A stretch of 64,000 nt of DNA. Origin: Collinsella sp. BG-O-102. Lineage in GTDB: Bacteria > Actinomycetota > Coriobacteriia > Coriobacteriales > Coriobacteriaceae. The notes under the pieces were generated by a model. It saw only the letters and a list, made by a program, of their open reading frames with translations, ran no database searches and was not told where the DNA came from. Positions 53,947 to 61,963 of this stretch are shown here, one piece after another. Position 1 is the first letter of the stretch. Each line of letters begins with the position of its first letter. Position numbers and translations under genes: made by a program. Location of the stretch: positions 62,001-126,000 of the forward strand of contig NZ_JAMOKO010000004.1 in assembly GCF_023656745.1 (NCBI RefSeq), written 5' to 3'.

Positions 53947-55286
53947 TCGACCGCCGCGCCCAGCGCGATAATTCAATTTCAATCTTTCGCATCATCGCCG
54001 TTGTCTGCGCCGTTTGCGTGTTGGCGTACTTTATCTTTGCCCTGGCGACTGGCATTGAGCCGATTGCCACGGTGATCGCCTGTGCGTTGCTGTGTATCTT
54101 CCTGTGCATCTTTATCTATTTGACGCTCAATCCCGATTCGGTACGCTCCCAGTACACCGAGGAGACACTCTCGGTTGCTTCGGCCATGCTCGAGGACATT
54201 AAGGGCGGTCTGACGCAGGAATCGGCGCTTTTGGTGTGCCGGCGTATCCTGCCCGAGACACGTGCCATGACCGTTGCCATCACCGATGAGAGCAACGTGC
54301 TGGCCTGCGCGGGCGAGTTCGAGGAAAAGCTGCTGCCCGATTCGCCCATCCATACGCTTGCCACGCGCTACGTCATTGAGCACGGCATCGTGCAGTCGTT
54401 CAACCGCGTAGTGGACGTGGTGGGTTCGGATGGCTCGCACAACCATGTTCCCGCCGGCATCATCGCGCCCATCAAGGTGGGCGACCGTACCGTCGGCACG
54501 CTCAAGTTCTACTACAAGACCCCGCGCGCCGTCGACCGTACCCAGTATGCGCTCGCCTCGGGCTTTGCCGAGATCCTGTCCACGCAGCTCGCCATCCACG
54601 AGCTCGAGGTGCAAAAGGAGCTCACGGCCCGTGCCGAGGTTCGTGCCCTGCAAGCGCAGATCAATCCGCACTTTCTGTTTAACACGCTCAACACCATCGC
54701 GTCGTTTACGCGTACCGACCCGCTGCGCGCCCGCGAGCTGCTGCGCGAGTTCTCCTCGTTCTATCGCGCCACGCTCGACAACTCGGGGTCGCTTATCCCG
54801 GTCTCGCGCGAGGTTGCCCAGACCAAGCGCTACCTGACGTTTGAGAAGGCGCGCTTTGGCGAGGACCGCGTACTGGCGACCTTCGATGTCTCCGAGGATG
54901 TCGAGGACACGTTGGTTCCGGCCTTTGTAATCCAGCCCATTGTCGAGAACGCCGTGCGGCATGGCATGGGCGATGGCGATGCCCTGCAGATCGATGTGAC
55001 CGTCCATCAAGACGGCGACGACGCAATCCTGATTGCCGTGGCCGACAACGGCGTGGGCATGGACGAGGGCACCGCCGCCAGGCTGTTTGATGAGCGCTCC
55101 GCCCGCCCCGATGCCAGCTCTCCGCAAGGTGGCGGCGCCGGCGTGGCCATGCACAATATTTCTGAGCGCATCCATCGCTTTTATGGACCGCACACTTATA
55201 CGCGCGTCGAATCGGCGCCGGGCAAGGGCACCAAAGTGCTCCTGCATCTTGATTTGTCAGAGAGCATCTTTGACATTCAAGAGTAG
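53943..55286 (+). CDS. LytS-type sensor histidine kinase (second system)
   Basis: 447 residues. Two transmembrane helices (about 16-60), a GAF-like domain (about 75-220, with LTQESALLVCRRILPETRAM and VGDRTVGTLKFYYK), His_kinase with LQAQINPHFLFNTLNT (His243), N-box VENAVRHG and DNGVGMDEG. Domain order and many phrases match the kinase at 48029, so the two are paralogues. It is coupled to the upstream glycosyltransferase by an ATGA overlap and followed by its regulator. Confidence 0.92.
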   Translation: MIDRRAQRDNSISIFRIIAVVCAVCVLAYFIFALATGIEPIATVIACALLCIFLCIFIYLTLNPDSVRSQYTEETLSVASAMLEDIKGGLTQESALLVCRRILPETRAMTVAITDESNVLACAGEFEEKLLPDSPIHTLATRYVIEHGIVQSFNRVVDVVGSDGSHNHVPAGIIAPIKVGDRTVGTLKFYYKTPRAVDRTQYALASGFAEILSTQLAIHELEVQKELTARAEVRALQAQINPHFLFNTLNTIASFTRTDPLRARELLREFSSFYRATLDNSGSLIPVSREVAQTKRYLTFEKARFGEDRVLATFDVSEDVEDTLVPAFVIQPIVENAVRHGMGDGDALQIDVTVHQDGDDAILIAVADNGVGMDEGTAARLFDERSARPDASSPQGGGAGVAMHNISERIHRFYGPHTYTRVESAPGKGTKVLLHLDLSESIFDIQE

Positions 55287-55358
55287 AATAAAATGCTATG
55301 GGCTCAACGCCAAGCGGCGGATGCCCAGCCTAGTTTGTTGACGAAAGGTTTAATCCCT

Positions 55359-56075
55359 ATGCTGCGTGCGATGATTGTGGATGATGAGGCCCCGGCCCGT
55401 TCGGAACTTCGCTTCTTGCTCGAGCAGACGGGCAAGATCGGCACGATCACTGAGGCGTCGAGCGTCCGCTCCGCCATTGAGATGTTGATGGAAAGCCGCG
55501 TCGATGTCGTATTTCTCGATATCTCGATGCCCGGCGCTTCTGGCCTGCAGCTTGCCGAGGCACTGCATAAGCTTAAGAATCCGCCGGCGATTGTGTTTGT
55601 GACCGCGTATAGCGATCATGCCGTCGAGGCGTTCGACGTTGATGCCGTCGATTACCTCATGAAGCCGGTTGAGGAGGCACGCCTGGATCGCGCGATCGAG
55701 AAGGTCATGCAGCACGCCAAGCCCGTCACGGACAGCAAAGCCACCATCGAGCGCATTCCGGTGGAAAAGGGCGGCCGTAAGGTCCTCATCCCCGTGGATG
55801 ACATTCGCTTCATCATGGCCAAGGACGATTACTCCTGTATCTATACCGTCGATGATCGTTTTCTATCGACGACTTCGTTGGCGCAGTTCGAGGCCAAGCT
55901 TTGCGACTTTGGCTTCTTTCGCGTTCATCGCCGCTATATCGTCAACTTGGCGTGCGTCACGGATGTCGAGACGGTGCCCTCGGGCGCTATCCAACTGGGC
56001 ATTACGGGCGTCGACGAACGCGTGCCGGTCTCGCGCCGCCGCGTTGTGCCGCTCAAGAAGGCCCTGAGCCTCTAG
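55359..56075 (+). CDS. LytTR-family response regulator (second system)
   Basis: 238 residues from the ATG at 55359 (GAAAGG 11 bases upstream). Receiver with IVDDEAPARSELRFLLEQ and Asp54 in VFLDISMPG, VTAYSDHAVEAFDVDAVDYL, and a LytTR domain (about 130-236) with LIPVDDIRFIMAKDDYSCIY and FFRVHRRYIVNLACV. Paralogue of the regulator at 49453. Confidence 0.95.
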   Translation: MLRAMIVDDEAPARSELRFLLEQTGKIGTITEASSVRSAIEMLMESRVDVVFLDISMPGASGLQLAEALHKLKNPPAIVFVTAYSDHAVEAFDVDAVDYLMKPVEEARLDRAIEKVMQHAKPVTDSKATIERIPVEKGGRKVLIPVDDIRFIMAKDDYSCIYTVDDRFLSTTSLAQFEAKLCDFGFFRVHRRYIVNLACVTDVETVPSGAIQLGITGVDERVPVSRRRVVPLKKALSL

Positions 56076-56082
56076 CACACTG

Positions 56083-56130
56083 GCCCCGCAGCCCTGTAGA
56101 CCAATTGTCTGCGGAGCCGTGGGGCTTTTT
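56083..56130 (+). terminator. Terminator after the second LytTR system
   Basis: GGCCCCGCAG and CTGCGGAGCCGTGGGGC can pair (GCCCC/GGGGC outer stem, with CGCAG/CTGCG inside), followed by TTTTTG. Confidence 0.7.
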
Positions 56131-56166
56131 GTATATACGTCGAATCGGTTTTGCAGAAGGGATCCC

Positions 56167-56634
56167 ATGAACAGTGCAAGTGCCAAGCGCATCGACATCA
56201 TCTCGGACACCCACGGCTATCTATCGCCCGCGCTTCTGGACGAGCTCAAGGGCGCAGATCTGATCATCCACGCCGGAGACCTAACGTCCGAGATGGATTA
56301 CGAGCATCTATGCACCATCGCCCCCGTGCGAGCGGTCCTGGGCAACAACGACTACTACCGCGATTACGGCCCCGATGTAGACCGTCTGGCCCTCTTCACC
56401 TACGAAGGACTCAAATTCGCCGTAGCCCACTACCGCGAAGACCTTCCGGTGGGATCCGTAGACGTAGCCATCAACGGTCACACCCACGTAACCAAAGAAG
56501 CCCAAGTAGGCCGCTGCCTGGTCCTCAATCCCGGTAGCGCCAGCTACCCCAGAGGCACCCGAGGCCCCACCATGGCCAGAATGCTCGTCAAGGACGGCAA
56601 GATCCTGAGCACCAAATTTATTGACCTGGAGTAA
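56167..56634 (+). CDS. YfcE/MJ0936-type metallophosphoesterase
   Basis: 155 residues. All calcineurin-like metal motifs are present: ISDTHGYLSPA (DxH), IIHAGDLTS (GD), VLGNNDYY (GNND), and NGHTHVTKEA (GHTH). It hydrolyses phosphodiesters. Family members act on cyclic nucleotides, GPD or artificial diesters; the physiological substrate is unknown. The last half uses unusually repetitive codons and the coding strand bias resembles neighbouring genes. Confidence 0.9.
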   Translation: MNSASAKRIDIISDTHGYLSPALLDELKGADLIIHAGDLTSEMDYEHLCTIAPVRAVLGNNDYYRDYGPDVDRLALFTYEGLKFAVAHYREDLPVGSVDVAINGHTHVTKEAQVGRCLVLNPGSASYPRGTRGPTMARMLVKDGKILSTKFIDLE

Positions 56635-56646
56635 CCGCAACAAAAA

Positions 56647-56677
56647 CGGGGGATGCACAACGCATCCCCCGTTTTTT
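56647..56677 (+). terminator. Terminator of the phosphodiesterase gene
   Basis: CGGGGGATGC (56647-56656) is perfectly complementary to GCATCCCCCG (56662-56671), followed by TTTTTT. Confidence 0.92.
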
Positions 56678-56791
56678 ATGAGCCAAAGGCGGAAGTTCAA
56701 CAAGATCCATCAGACCAACCCCGCCGAGGAGCACGCGGGCTAGCCGCGCAGCGGCGCACGCCTGCAAAACTGGTTGAATAATGTGACGGCA

Positions 56792-56935
56792 GGGAGGGTC
56801 TCCGGGGCTGGGGGCGGGGGTTAAGTTTGTCGCGAGTTCCGCACGCAAAGGAAAGCACTTAATGTGCTTTCCGTCTTGCGCAGGACTGTAGAGCAGCAAA
56901 CTTAACCCGCGCCAGCCGGCCCCGGAGACCCTCCC
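56792..56935. repeat. 144-bp nested palindrome
   Basis: GGGAGGGTCTCCGGGGC (56792-56808) is complementary to the matching bases up to 56935. After a mismatched stretch, GGGTTAAGTTTG pairs with CAAACTTAACCC (56897-56908). A separate perfect inner hairpin, GGAAAGCAC/GTGCTTTCC, lies at 56850-56872. It is the main content of the 409-base gap between the phosphodiesterase and tRNA-Asp. No coding potential is seen. Confidence 0.75.
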
Positions 56936-56967
56936 GGAGGGCCCAAAAAATATTTTCAAAAAAGTTG

Positions 56968-56997
56968 TTGCGCACCGGACAGACTTCTGTGTATACT
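56968..56997 (+). promoter_or_regulatory. tRNA-Asp promoter
   Basis: TTGCGC (56968-56973), an 18-base spacer and TATACT (56992-56997). It lies 46 bases upstream of the mature tRNA 5' end. Confidence 0.5.
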
Positions 56998-57043
56998 AAT
57001 CCCCGCAGCGCACGCGAGCGGAAACAAACGCGAACGACTGCCT

Positions 57044-57121
<78 letters not shown>

Positions 57122-57129
57122 ACGCAATT

Positions 57130-57157
57130 AAAGCCACGTCTTCGGACGTGGCTTTTT
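57130..57157 (+). terminator. tRNA-Asp terminator
   Basis: AAAGCCACGTC, tetraloop TTCG, GACGTGGCTTT, then TTG. It starts nine bases after the tRNA. Confidence 0.92.
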
Positions 57158-57260
57158 GCGTTTGATAGGACCTTGATCCCATCGGCCCCTTTCACCCAAA
57201 ACAAAATCCTTCCAATTCCCGGACAAGCTCCGTTTGAGACATGTGTTCAAACAAAGCGTT

Positions 57261-57305
57261 TGTTGCGCAACACCTGTTCAACGAAGCAGGGGGTTAGGTT
57301 ATACT
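57261..57305 (+). promoter_or_regulatory. Palindrome and promoter upstream of the Rrf2 gene
   Basis: TGTTGCGCAACA (57261-57272) is a perfect palindrome placed directly upstream of a -35-like TTCAAC (57277-57282). A 17-base spacer leads to TATACT (57300-57305). The transcript would have a leader of about 150 bases before the gene at 57465, with no coding potential. The site may be bound by the Rrf2 protein itself or by the factor that reads the similar sites at 31716 and 31792. Confidence 0.55.
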
Positions 57306-57464
57306 GATTTGCACTATGGGCCGTTTTTGATGCAAGAGGCTTCAAACGCGGCATTCAGTGGGCACCCGTTTTGCTATTTGGGCGTCCATACGGTCATTGG
57401 TGTCTCGACGTAAGCTCGGCTCCGGAGCTCGTTCGAGCTGTTCCTATTCCTTGAAAGGGGAAAA

Positions 57465-57950
57465 ATGGACATATCGAGGAAGACTGATTACGCCCTTCGC
57501 ATGCTCGCGATGCTTGCCGAGGACCCGGAGCGTCTGCTTTCTGTTCGCACCGCCGCCGAAGAGGTCAATGTCCCGTATTCGTTTGCCCGTTCGATTCAGC
57601 ATGGTTTGGTTCAGGCCGGTATTGTGGAGAGCCTGCGTGGCGTCCATGGCGGCATGCGTCTTAAGGTCAGCCCCGACGATGTCACCATCCGCCAGGTCGT
57701 CGAGGCCGTTCAGGGCCCCATGGTCATGAACGATTGCACCGCGCCCGATGGCGACTGTGCACGCATGGGTACGTGCTGTTATCATCCCCTGTGGGCCGGA
57801 GCTCAAGCGCTGATGCGCGACTACCTCGATTCCGTTTCGCTGGGCGATATCGTCGCTCACCGCCAGTTCCCGGCCGTCGATTCCAAGTTCGCCGACCGCG
57901 ACGCGTTTCCCGAGTACGCCACCTGTGCGTGCGCTTGCCGGGAGGAATAG
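57465..57950 (+). CDS. Rrf2-family [2Fe-2S] transcription regulator
   Basis: 161 residues; GAAAGGGG before the ATG. The winged helix (1-80) begins MDISRKTDYALRMLAML and contains VPYSFARSIQHGLVQAGIVE and GVHGGMRL. Cysteines 91, 98 and 104 (C-x6-C-x5-C) match the cluster ligands of IscR/NsrR; Cys105 and a C-terminal CACAC are extra. Such proteins sense iron-sulfur status, nitric oxide or redox. No isc/suf genes are nearby. The next gene is the MutY-like glycosylase, 21 bases on, so the pair may be cotranscribed. Confidence 0.92.
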   Translation: MDISRKTDYALRMLAMLAEDPERLLSVRTAAEEVNVPYSFARSIQHGLVQAGIVESLRGVHGGMRLKVSPDDVTIRQVVEAVQGPMVMNDCTAPDGDCARMGTCCYHPLWAGAQALMRDYLDSVSLGDIVAHRQFPAVDSKFADRDAFPEYATCACACREE

Positions 57951-57971
57951 CGCTGCATAAGGAGCATAGCC

Positions 57972-58877
57972 ATGATTCAGGACCCCTTTCGTTCGATGAT
58001 TCGTTCGGAAGGGGTCCTGCGTTATCGCGACCTTCCGTGGCGCCGCACGCGCGACCCGTACATTATTTGGCTTTCCGAGGTTATGCTGCAGCAAACGCAG
58101 GTGCCGCGCGTGGAGACGCGTATGCCCGCGTGGCTCGATCGCTTTCCGACCGTGCAGGCGCTTGCCCAGGCCGCGCCTTCCGATGTTTTGGACGCTTGGC
58201 AGGGGATGGGCTACAACCGGCGTGCTCTGGCGCTTCACAGAGCCGCTCAGTGCGTTATGGAAGACTGGGGTGGGGAGTTTCCACGTGAGACGCGCGACCT
58301 GGTCGCCCTGCCCGGTATTGGCCCAGCGACGGCGCAGGGCATCCGGTCGTTTGCGTTCGATCTACCGGGTGTGTATCTGGAGACCAACGTGCGCACGGTC
58401 TTTCTGCATCATTTCTTTCCCGATGTGCCGGCCGTTCCCGATCGCGAGCTGGTGCCGCTGATTCAGGCCGCCTGTCCGGCGGCTCCCGGTGCGACGGCGG
58501 ATGAGATCGCTCCCTTTGCCGTGCCGCTCGACGATGCCGACACACCGCGCGCATGGTATTACGCGCTGCTGGATTATGGCGCGTATCTTAAGAAGACGCT
58601 GCCCAATCCGTCCAGGCGCTCGGCGAGCTATAGCCGTCAGTCCAAGTTTGAGGGCTCGCGCCGCCAAAAGCGCGCTCATATTGTGCGCATGCTGCTGGCG
58701 GCGCGCGATGGGCGGCCGGCGGGCATCACACTCGCCGAGGCGGTGGCGGGTGTCAACGAAATGGAGGCGGCGGCAGGCCGCGAGCCGGTCGATCACGATC
58801 TTGTCGCAGGCATTTTGGCCGACTTGGAGCGTGAGGGCTTTTGCCGTGTGGAGGGTGACCGCTGGCTAAGCGTGTAG
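57972..58877 (+). CDS. MutY-like adenine DNA glycosylase without iron-sulfur cluster
   Basis: 301 residues; AAGGAG before the ATG. Catalytic Glu36 in WLSEVMLQQTQVPRVETR, HhH motif LPGIGPATAQGI, then YLETNVRTVFLHHFF where Glu137 occupies the place of MutY's Asp138. The four-Cys cluster loop that follows the ALxDxGA motif in MutY is absent: ALLDYGAYLKKTLPNPSRR has no Cys. There is no NUDIX-like 8-oxoG recognition domain; the C-terminus is a small winged helix (about 220-301). It likely removes adenine from A:8-oxoG but belongs to a clusterless subfamily. Length is shorter than the usual 350. Confidence 0.82.
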   Translation: MIQDPFRSMIRSEGVLRYRDLPWRRTRDPYIIWLSEVMLQQTQVPRVETRMPAWLDRFPTVQALAQAAPSDVLDAWQGMGYNRRALALHRAAQCVMEDWGGEFPRETRDLVALPGIGPATAQGIRSFAFDLPGVYLETNVRTVFLHHFFPDVPAVPDRELVPLIQAACPAAPGATADEIAPFAVPLDDADTPRAWYYALLDYGAYLKKTLPNPSRRSASYSRQSKFEGSRRQKRAHIVRMLLAARDGRPAGITLAEAVAGVNEMEAAAGREPVDHDLVAGILADLEREGFCRVEGDRWLSV

Positions 58878-58991
58878 CCCACCCGAATCTGAAAAACAGG
58901 ATTGTAAGGTTTAGATTTTCGACATGAGGGCATCCTAAAGACAAGGTCGCTCGAAGCCTACGGGCGGCATGTGTTGAAGGGAAGTACACCT

Positions 58992-59531
58992 ATGGATTTT
59001 GAGAACTCTCAGACCAAGAAGAACCTCGAGACCGCTTTTGCCGGTGAGTCCCAGGCGCACACTAAGTATCGCTACTATGCATCCAAGGCCAAGAAGGACG
59101 GCTACGTTCAGATCTCGAATATATTTGCCGAGACCGCAGGCAACGAGTCAGAGCACGCCAAGCTGTGGTTTAAGTATCTGCATGACGGCGCCGTTCCCGA
59201 CACTCTGGACAACTTGCGTGATGCCGCTGCGGGCGAGAACTACGAGTGGACCACGATGTACGACGAGTTCGCCAAGACCGCCGAGGAGGAGGGCTTTACT
59301 GAGATCGCCGCAAAGTTCCGTGGCGTCGGCGCTGTCGAGCAGGCTCACGAGGAGCGCTACAACAAGCTTGTCGAGCGCATTGAGTCGGGCGAGGTGTTTG
59401 AACGCGAGGGCGTGAAGGTGTGGAAGTGCCTGAACTGCGGGCACCTGCATGTTGGTGCCGAGGCGCCCGAGGTGTGCCCGGTTTGTAACCACCCGAAGGC
59501 GTACTTTGAGGAGCAGGTGGTGAACTACTAG
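58992..59531 (+). CDS. rbr: Rubrerythrin
   Basis: 179 residues from the ATG at 58992 (GAAGGGAAG upstream). Ferritin-like diiron domain with [50 protein letters not shown] and VEQAHEERY, then a rubredoxin-like C-terminus with CLNCGH and CPVC. It reduces hydrogen peroxide with electrons from NADH/ferredoxin routes and protects anaerobes from oxygen. It stands alone, followed by the hairpin element at 59552. Confidence 0.96.
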   Translation: MDFENSQTKKNLETAFAGESQAHTKYRYYASKAKKDGYVQISNIFAETAGNESEHAKLWFKYLHDGAVPDTLDNLRDAAAGENYEWTTMYDEFAKTAEEEGFTEIAAKFRGVGAVEQAHEERYNKLVERIESGEVFEREGVKVWKCLNCGHLHVGAEAPEVCPVCNHPKAYFEEQVVNY

Positions 59532-59551
59532 CGCCGATACGAACGTGGGCT

Positions 59552-59716
59552 GGGCCGGGAGGGCGGGATTACCTTCCCTCCCCGCTCACGGCTTCGCAGG
59601 GTCGCGTTGAGGGAAGGTAATCCCGCCCTCCCGGCCCGCTTTGGGTCGTCGCGTGCTCGTTACTGAAAAGCTGATTAGAAGTTTGTGTGCCGCCCCTTTT
59701 GGGGCGGCACGTTTTT
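59552..59716. repeat. Hairpin element, copy 1 (28-bp perfect stem plus terminator)
   Basis: The 28-base arm 59552-59579, beginning GGGCCGGGAGGGCGGGATTA, is perfectly complementary to 59610-59637 around a 30-base loop with CGCTCACGGCTTCGCAGGG. Then come TCGTCGCGTGCTCGTTAC, GAAAAGCTGAT and a terminator GTGCCGCCCC-TTTT-GGGGCGGCAC with GTTTTT (59687-59716). Loop, tail and terminator recur at 60460-60621 while the stem sequence does not. Confidence 0.85.
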
Positions 59717-59808
59717 GTAGGGGGACTGGTTGGGACGGCATCGTTCATGGGTGGGGTACACTGGGTAGCGACTTTTAGTTTATCTACTACCTGATGGGGT
59801 GTTTTTGT

Positions 59809-60441
59809 ATGGGTAAGAAGTCTCGGGCTCGGGTTGCTGCGGCGGGGACTCGCAAGGATCCTGGTCGTCGGGTCCCTGAGGGCAAAAAGGCCGATCGTGC
59901 CGAGAAGGACAAGAAGGTCGGCGCGCATGCTCATCCTGAGTGGGCGCCCCATTTGAATTCGGCGAGTGAGGACCTGACCGCCAAGCTGTTTACGATGGTC
60001 GAGGTTATCTTGGGCGTGGTGCCCGTGGTGGTCATCGGTCTGTTCCTGGCCTCTAAGGATGCTACGAGTGTGGATAAGCTCACCGATGTCTTTTCTCAAG
60101 ACCCCTCGATGGTGGTTGCGTTTATCTCTGCGTGCCTGCAGCCGTTTGTGGCGTACATGCTGTACATGATTTATCGCAAGTACTGCGAGGGCGATGCGGG
60201 CTTTGCCGCCGGCAACCTGATCGGCCTCTTGTGCTCCGAGATTTTGTTGCTCAATATCCCGGGCGTTATCGGCATGGGCATCTTGCTGTGGCGTGTTTGG
60301 CGCAATGTCGCCCCGCACTTTGAGAGCTGGCTGTTTGAGCGTCGTTTTACGGGCGTGGTGGCCGACATTGCCGGTTCGCTCGTGATTCTAGTCTTGGCGT
60401 TTTTGTGTGCCACCGCTGCTCGCGGTCTTTCGGGCATGTAA
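59809..60441 (+). CDS. Small polytopic membrane protein of unknown function
   Basis: 210 residues from the second of two ATGs; the first (59794) would add five residues. A basic, Lys/Arg-rich cytoplasmic N-terminus of about 50 residues (KKSRARVAAAGTRKDPGRR) is followed by four transmembrane helices (VEVILGVVPVVVIGLFLAS and others) and ends LCATAARGLSGM. No family is recognised. It is flanked on both sides by copies of the hairpin element. Confidence 0.65.
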   Translation: MGKKSRARVAAAGTRKDPGRRVPEGKKADRAEKDKKVGAHAHPEWAPHLNSASEDLTAKLFTMVEVILGVVPVVVIGLFLASKDATSVDKLTDVFSQDPSMVVAFISACLQPFVAYMLYMIYRKYCEGDAGFAAGNLIGLLCSEILLLNIPGVIGMGILLWRVWRNVAPHFESWLFERRFTGVVADIAGSLVILVLAFLCATAARGLSGM

Positions 60442-60459
60442 TCTGCCCCCACCGACCAC

Positions 60460-60621
60460 GGAGCGCAGGGCGGGGAAACCTTTCCCTCTCGCTCACGGCT
60501 TCGCAGGGTCGCGCGAGGCAAAGGTTTCCCCGCCCTGCGCTCCGGCGTTGAGTCGTCGCATGCTCGTTACAGAAAAGCTGATAATAAGTTTGTGTGCCGC
60601 CCCTTTGGGGCGGCACTTTTT
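60460..60621. repeat. Hairpin element, copy 2 (24-bp perfect stem plus terminator)
   Basis: The arm GGAGCGCAGGGCGGGGAAAC... at 60460-60483 is perfectly complementary to 60520-60543. The loop again contains CGCTCACGGCTTCGCAGGG, followed by TCGTCGCATGCTCGTTAC, GAAAAGCTGAT and GTGCCGCCCC-TTT-GGGGCGGCAC with TTTTT (60594-60621). Compared with copy 1 the stem differs on both sides while staying complementary. The following 250 bases to the next gene hold nothing I recognise. Confidence 0.85.
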
Positions 60622-60874
60622 GTGTGGGGTCCCGGTCTCCACAATTTTCGTCAAGCTTTTGGTTAGATTTTGGTCAGTTGGCGTAAGGGTGGAAGGCCAA
60701 AAGATTGCTGGCGAAAAAAGCTCAGAGAAAGTGCTGGTAGGGGAGTTGTTGAGCTTTTCGACAGCTTTTGAGCAAAAGAAACTTTGTGGCTATTGCCGGC
60801 GATTGCGTTGTCGCGGTCATGGCGGTGCGGGATGCTGGTCGTAAGCGTCGAACGCTCCGATTTTGGAGGCCAAC

Positions 60875-61309
60875 ATGGACCTGTTTCTTGAGACCCCACA
60901 GCAACAAGCCGAGCGCATGCTGCGGCAGCAGCGGCGGCTTATAGAGATGCAAATGCAAGGGGTTGCCAACCAGGCGCCCGTGCAAAACGTCGTGCCCGCT
61001 GCTGTACCTGCAGCCGTGCCCGGGTGCGAATCGGCACCAGAGGCCTATTCCGTACAGCAAGATTCATATGCGCAGGAGCTCGCGTTCGACAAGCGTCGTG
61101 CGCGTCGTCGCCGCGTGGGCCAGCGCCTGCGCACATTGGCGATGATCGTGCTCATTCCGTTAGGACTTGCGGCAATCTTCTTGGCCTCATATGCCCTCAC
61201 GTGCATTCTCAACGGTGCCTCGCCCAATGAGGTGCTCCAGCATCTAGCGGCCCTGGGCCAGCGCCTAGGCGATGTCGCAACAACCATCCGCGCCGGCTGG
61301 GAGAGTTAG
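60875..61309 (+). CDS. Small single-span membrane protein
   Basis: 144 residues; GGAGG seven bases before the ATG at 60875. A Gln/Arg-rich coiled-coil-like N-terminus (TPQQQAERMLRQQRRLIEMQ), a Pro/Ala/Val-rich linker, a basic cluster (DKRRARRRRVGQRLR), one transmembrane helix (about 93-113, LAMIVLIPLGLAAIFLASYA) and a 30-residue amphipathic tail. Not recognised. It may be a small envelope scaffold. Confidence 0.6.
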   Translation: MDLFLETPQQQAERMLRQQRRLIEMQMQGVANQAPVQNVVPAAVPAAVPGCESAPEAYSVQQDSYAQELAFDKRRARRRRVGQRLRTLAMIVLIPLGLAAIFLASYALTCILNGASPNEVLQHLAALGQRLGDVATTIRAGWES

Positions 61310-61432
61310 CGTTTGTCACATTAGGACTTCCAGGGTGTACGAATTATCGCCACGAGCAGAATTCTTGCATCCTGTGGGTCCTGTCGTGCGACTGAATAGT
61401 ATTATTGAAGATAAATAATAATAGGATTTGCT

Positions 61433-61963
61433 ATGTATAAGCAGGATTTAGAGCAGACTCTTTTGGGCATTGACGAAGAGGCGGAGCTGGAAATAGGTCC
61501 AAGAGACGACAGGCCGAACGTTGTATTGGTGGGAGGAAGCGCCTTCATGCTAAACGATGTGACGAATCGTTCGGTTACACATGACATTGATGTGTTTGAG
61601 GCAGATAGGTGCCTCCGCGAGATCATAGCTCGATACCCCGAGGTGAATGGTATGGCGGTGGCATATTGTAATCAGATGCCGTTCAATTACGAAGATCGTT
61701 TGATTCCCTTGGATATTGGGGCGCGCTTTATCAGGTACTTTACGCCATCCTTGGAGGACCTGGCGGTAATGAAGCTCTATGCCTGTCGTCCGAACGACAT
61801 CATCGATCTTCATAGCCAGGCATTCGTCGACCGACTTGATTGGGGACTGCTCGAACGGCTTATATTCGACGAGGGCGAGGCGCTGGCGTCGTCGCCTTCG
61901 GAGCGGAGTTATCAAGAGATGGTCTGCGCATACAGCCAATACAAAAAGGAGGTGCTCGGTTGA
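61433..61963 (+). CDS. Nucleotidyltransferase-like protein (DUF6036-like), probable toxin-type partner
   Basis: 176 residues. VVLVGGSAFMLNDVTNRSVT followed by HDIDVFEAD is the GS-x-n-DxD core of the polymerase-beta nucleotidyltransferase fold, and RFIRYFTPSLEDLAVMKLYA and NDIIDLHSQ resemble AbiEii/DUF6036 proteins. It is preceded by an AT-rich promoter region (61380-61432) and overlaps the next gene by four bases. The GC content is lower than the flanks. A two-gene toxin-antitoxin or regulator/NTase module is inferred. Activity is unproven. Confidence 0.7.
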   Translation: MYKQDLEQTLLGIDEEAELEIGPRDDRPNVVLVGGSAFMLNDVTNRSVTHDIDVFEADRCLREIIARYPEVNGMAVAYCNQMPFNYEDRLIPLDIGARFIRYFTPSLEDLAVMKLYACRPNDIIDLHSQAFVDRLDWGLLERLIFDEGEALASSPSERSYQEMVCAYSQYKKEVLG

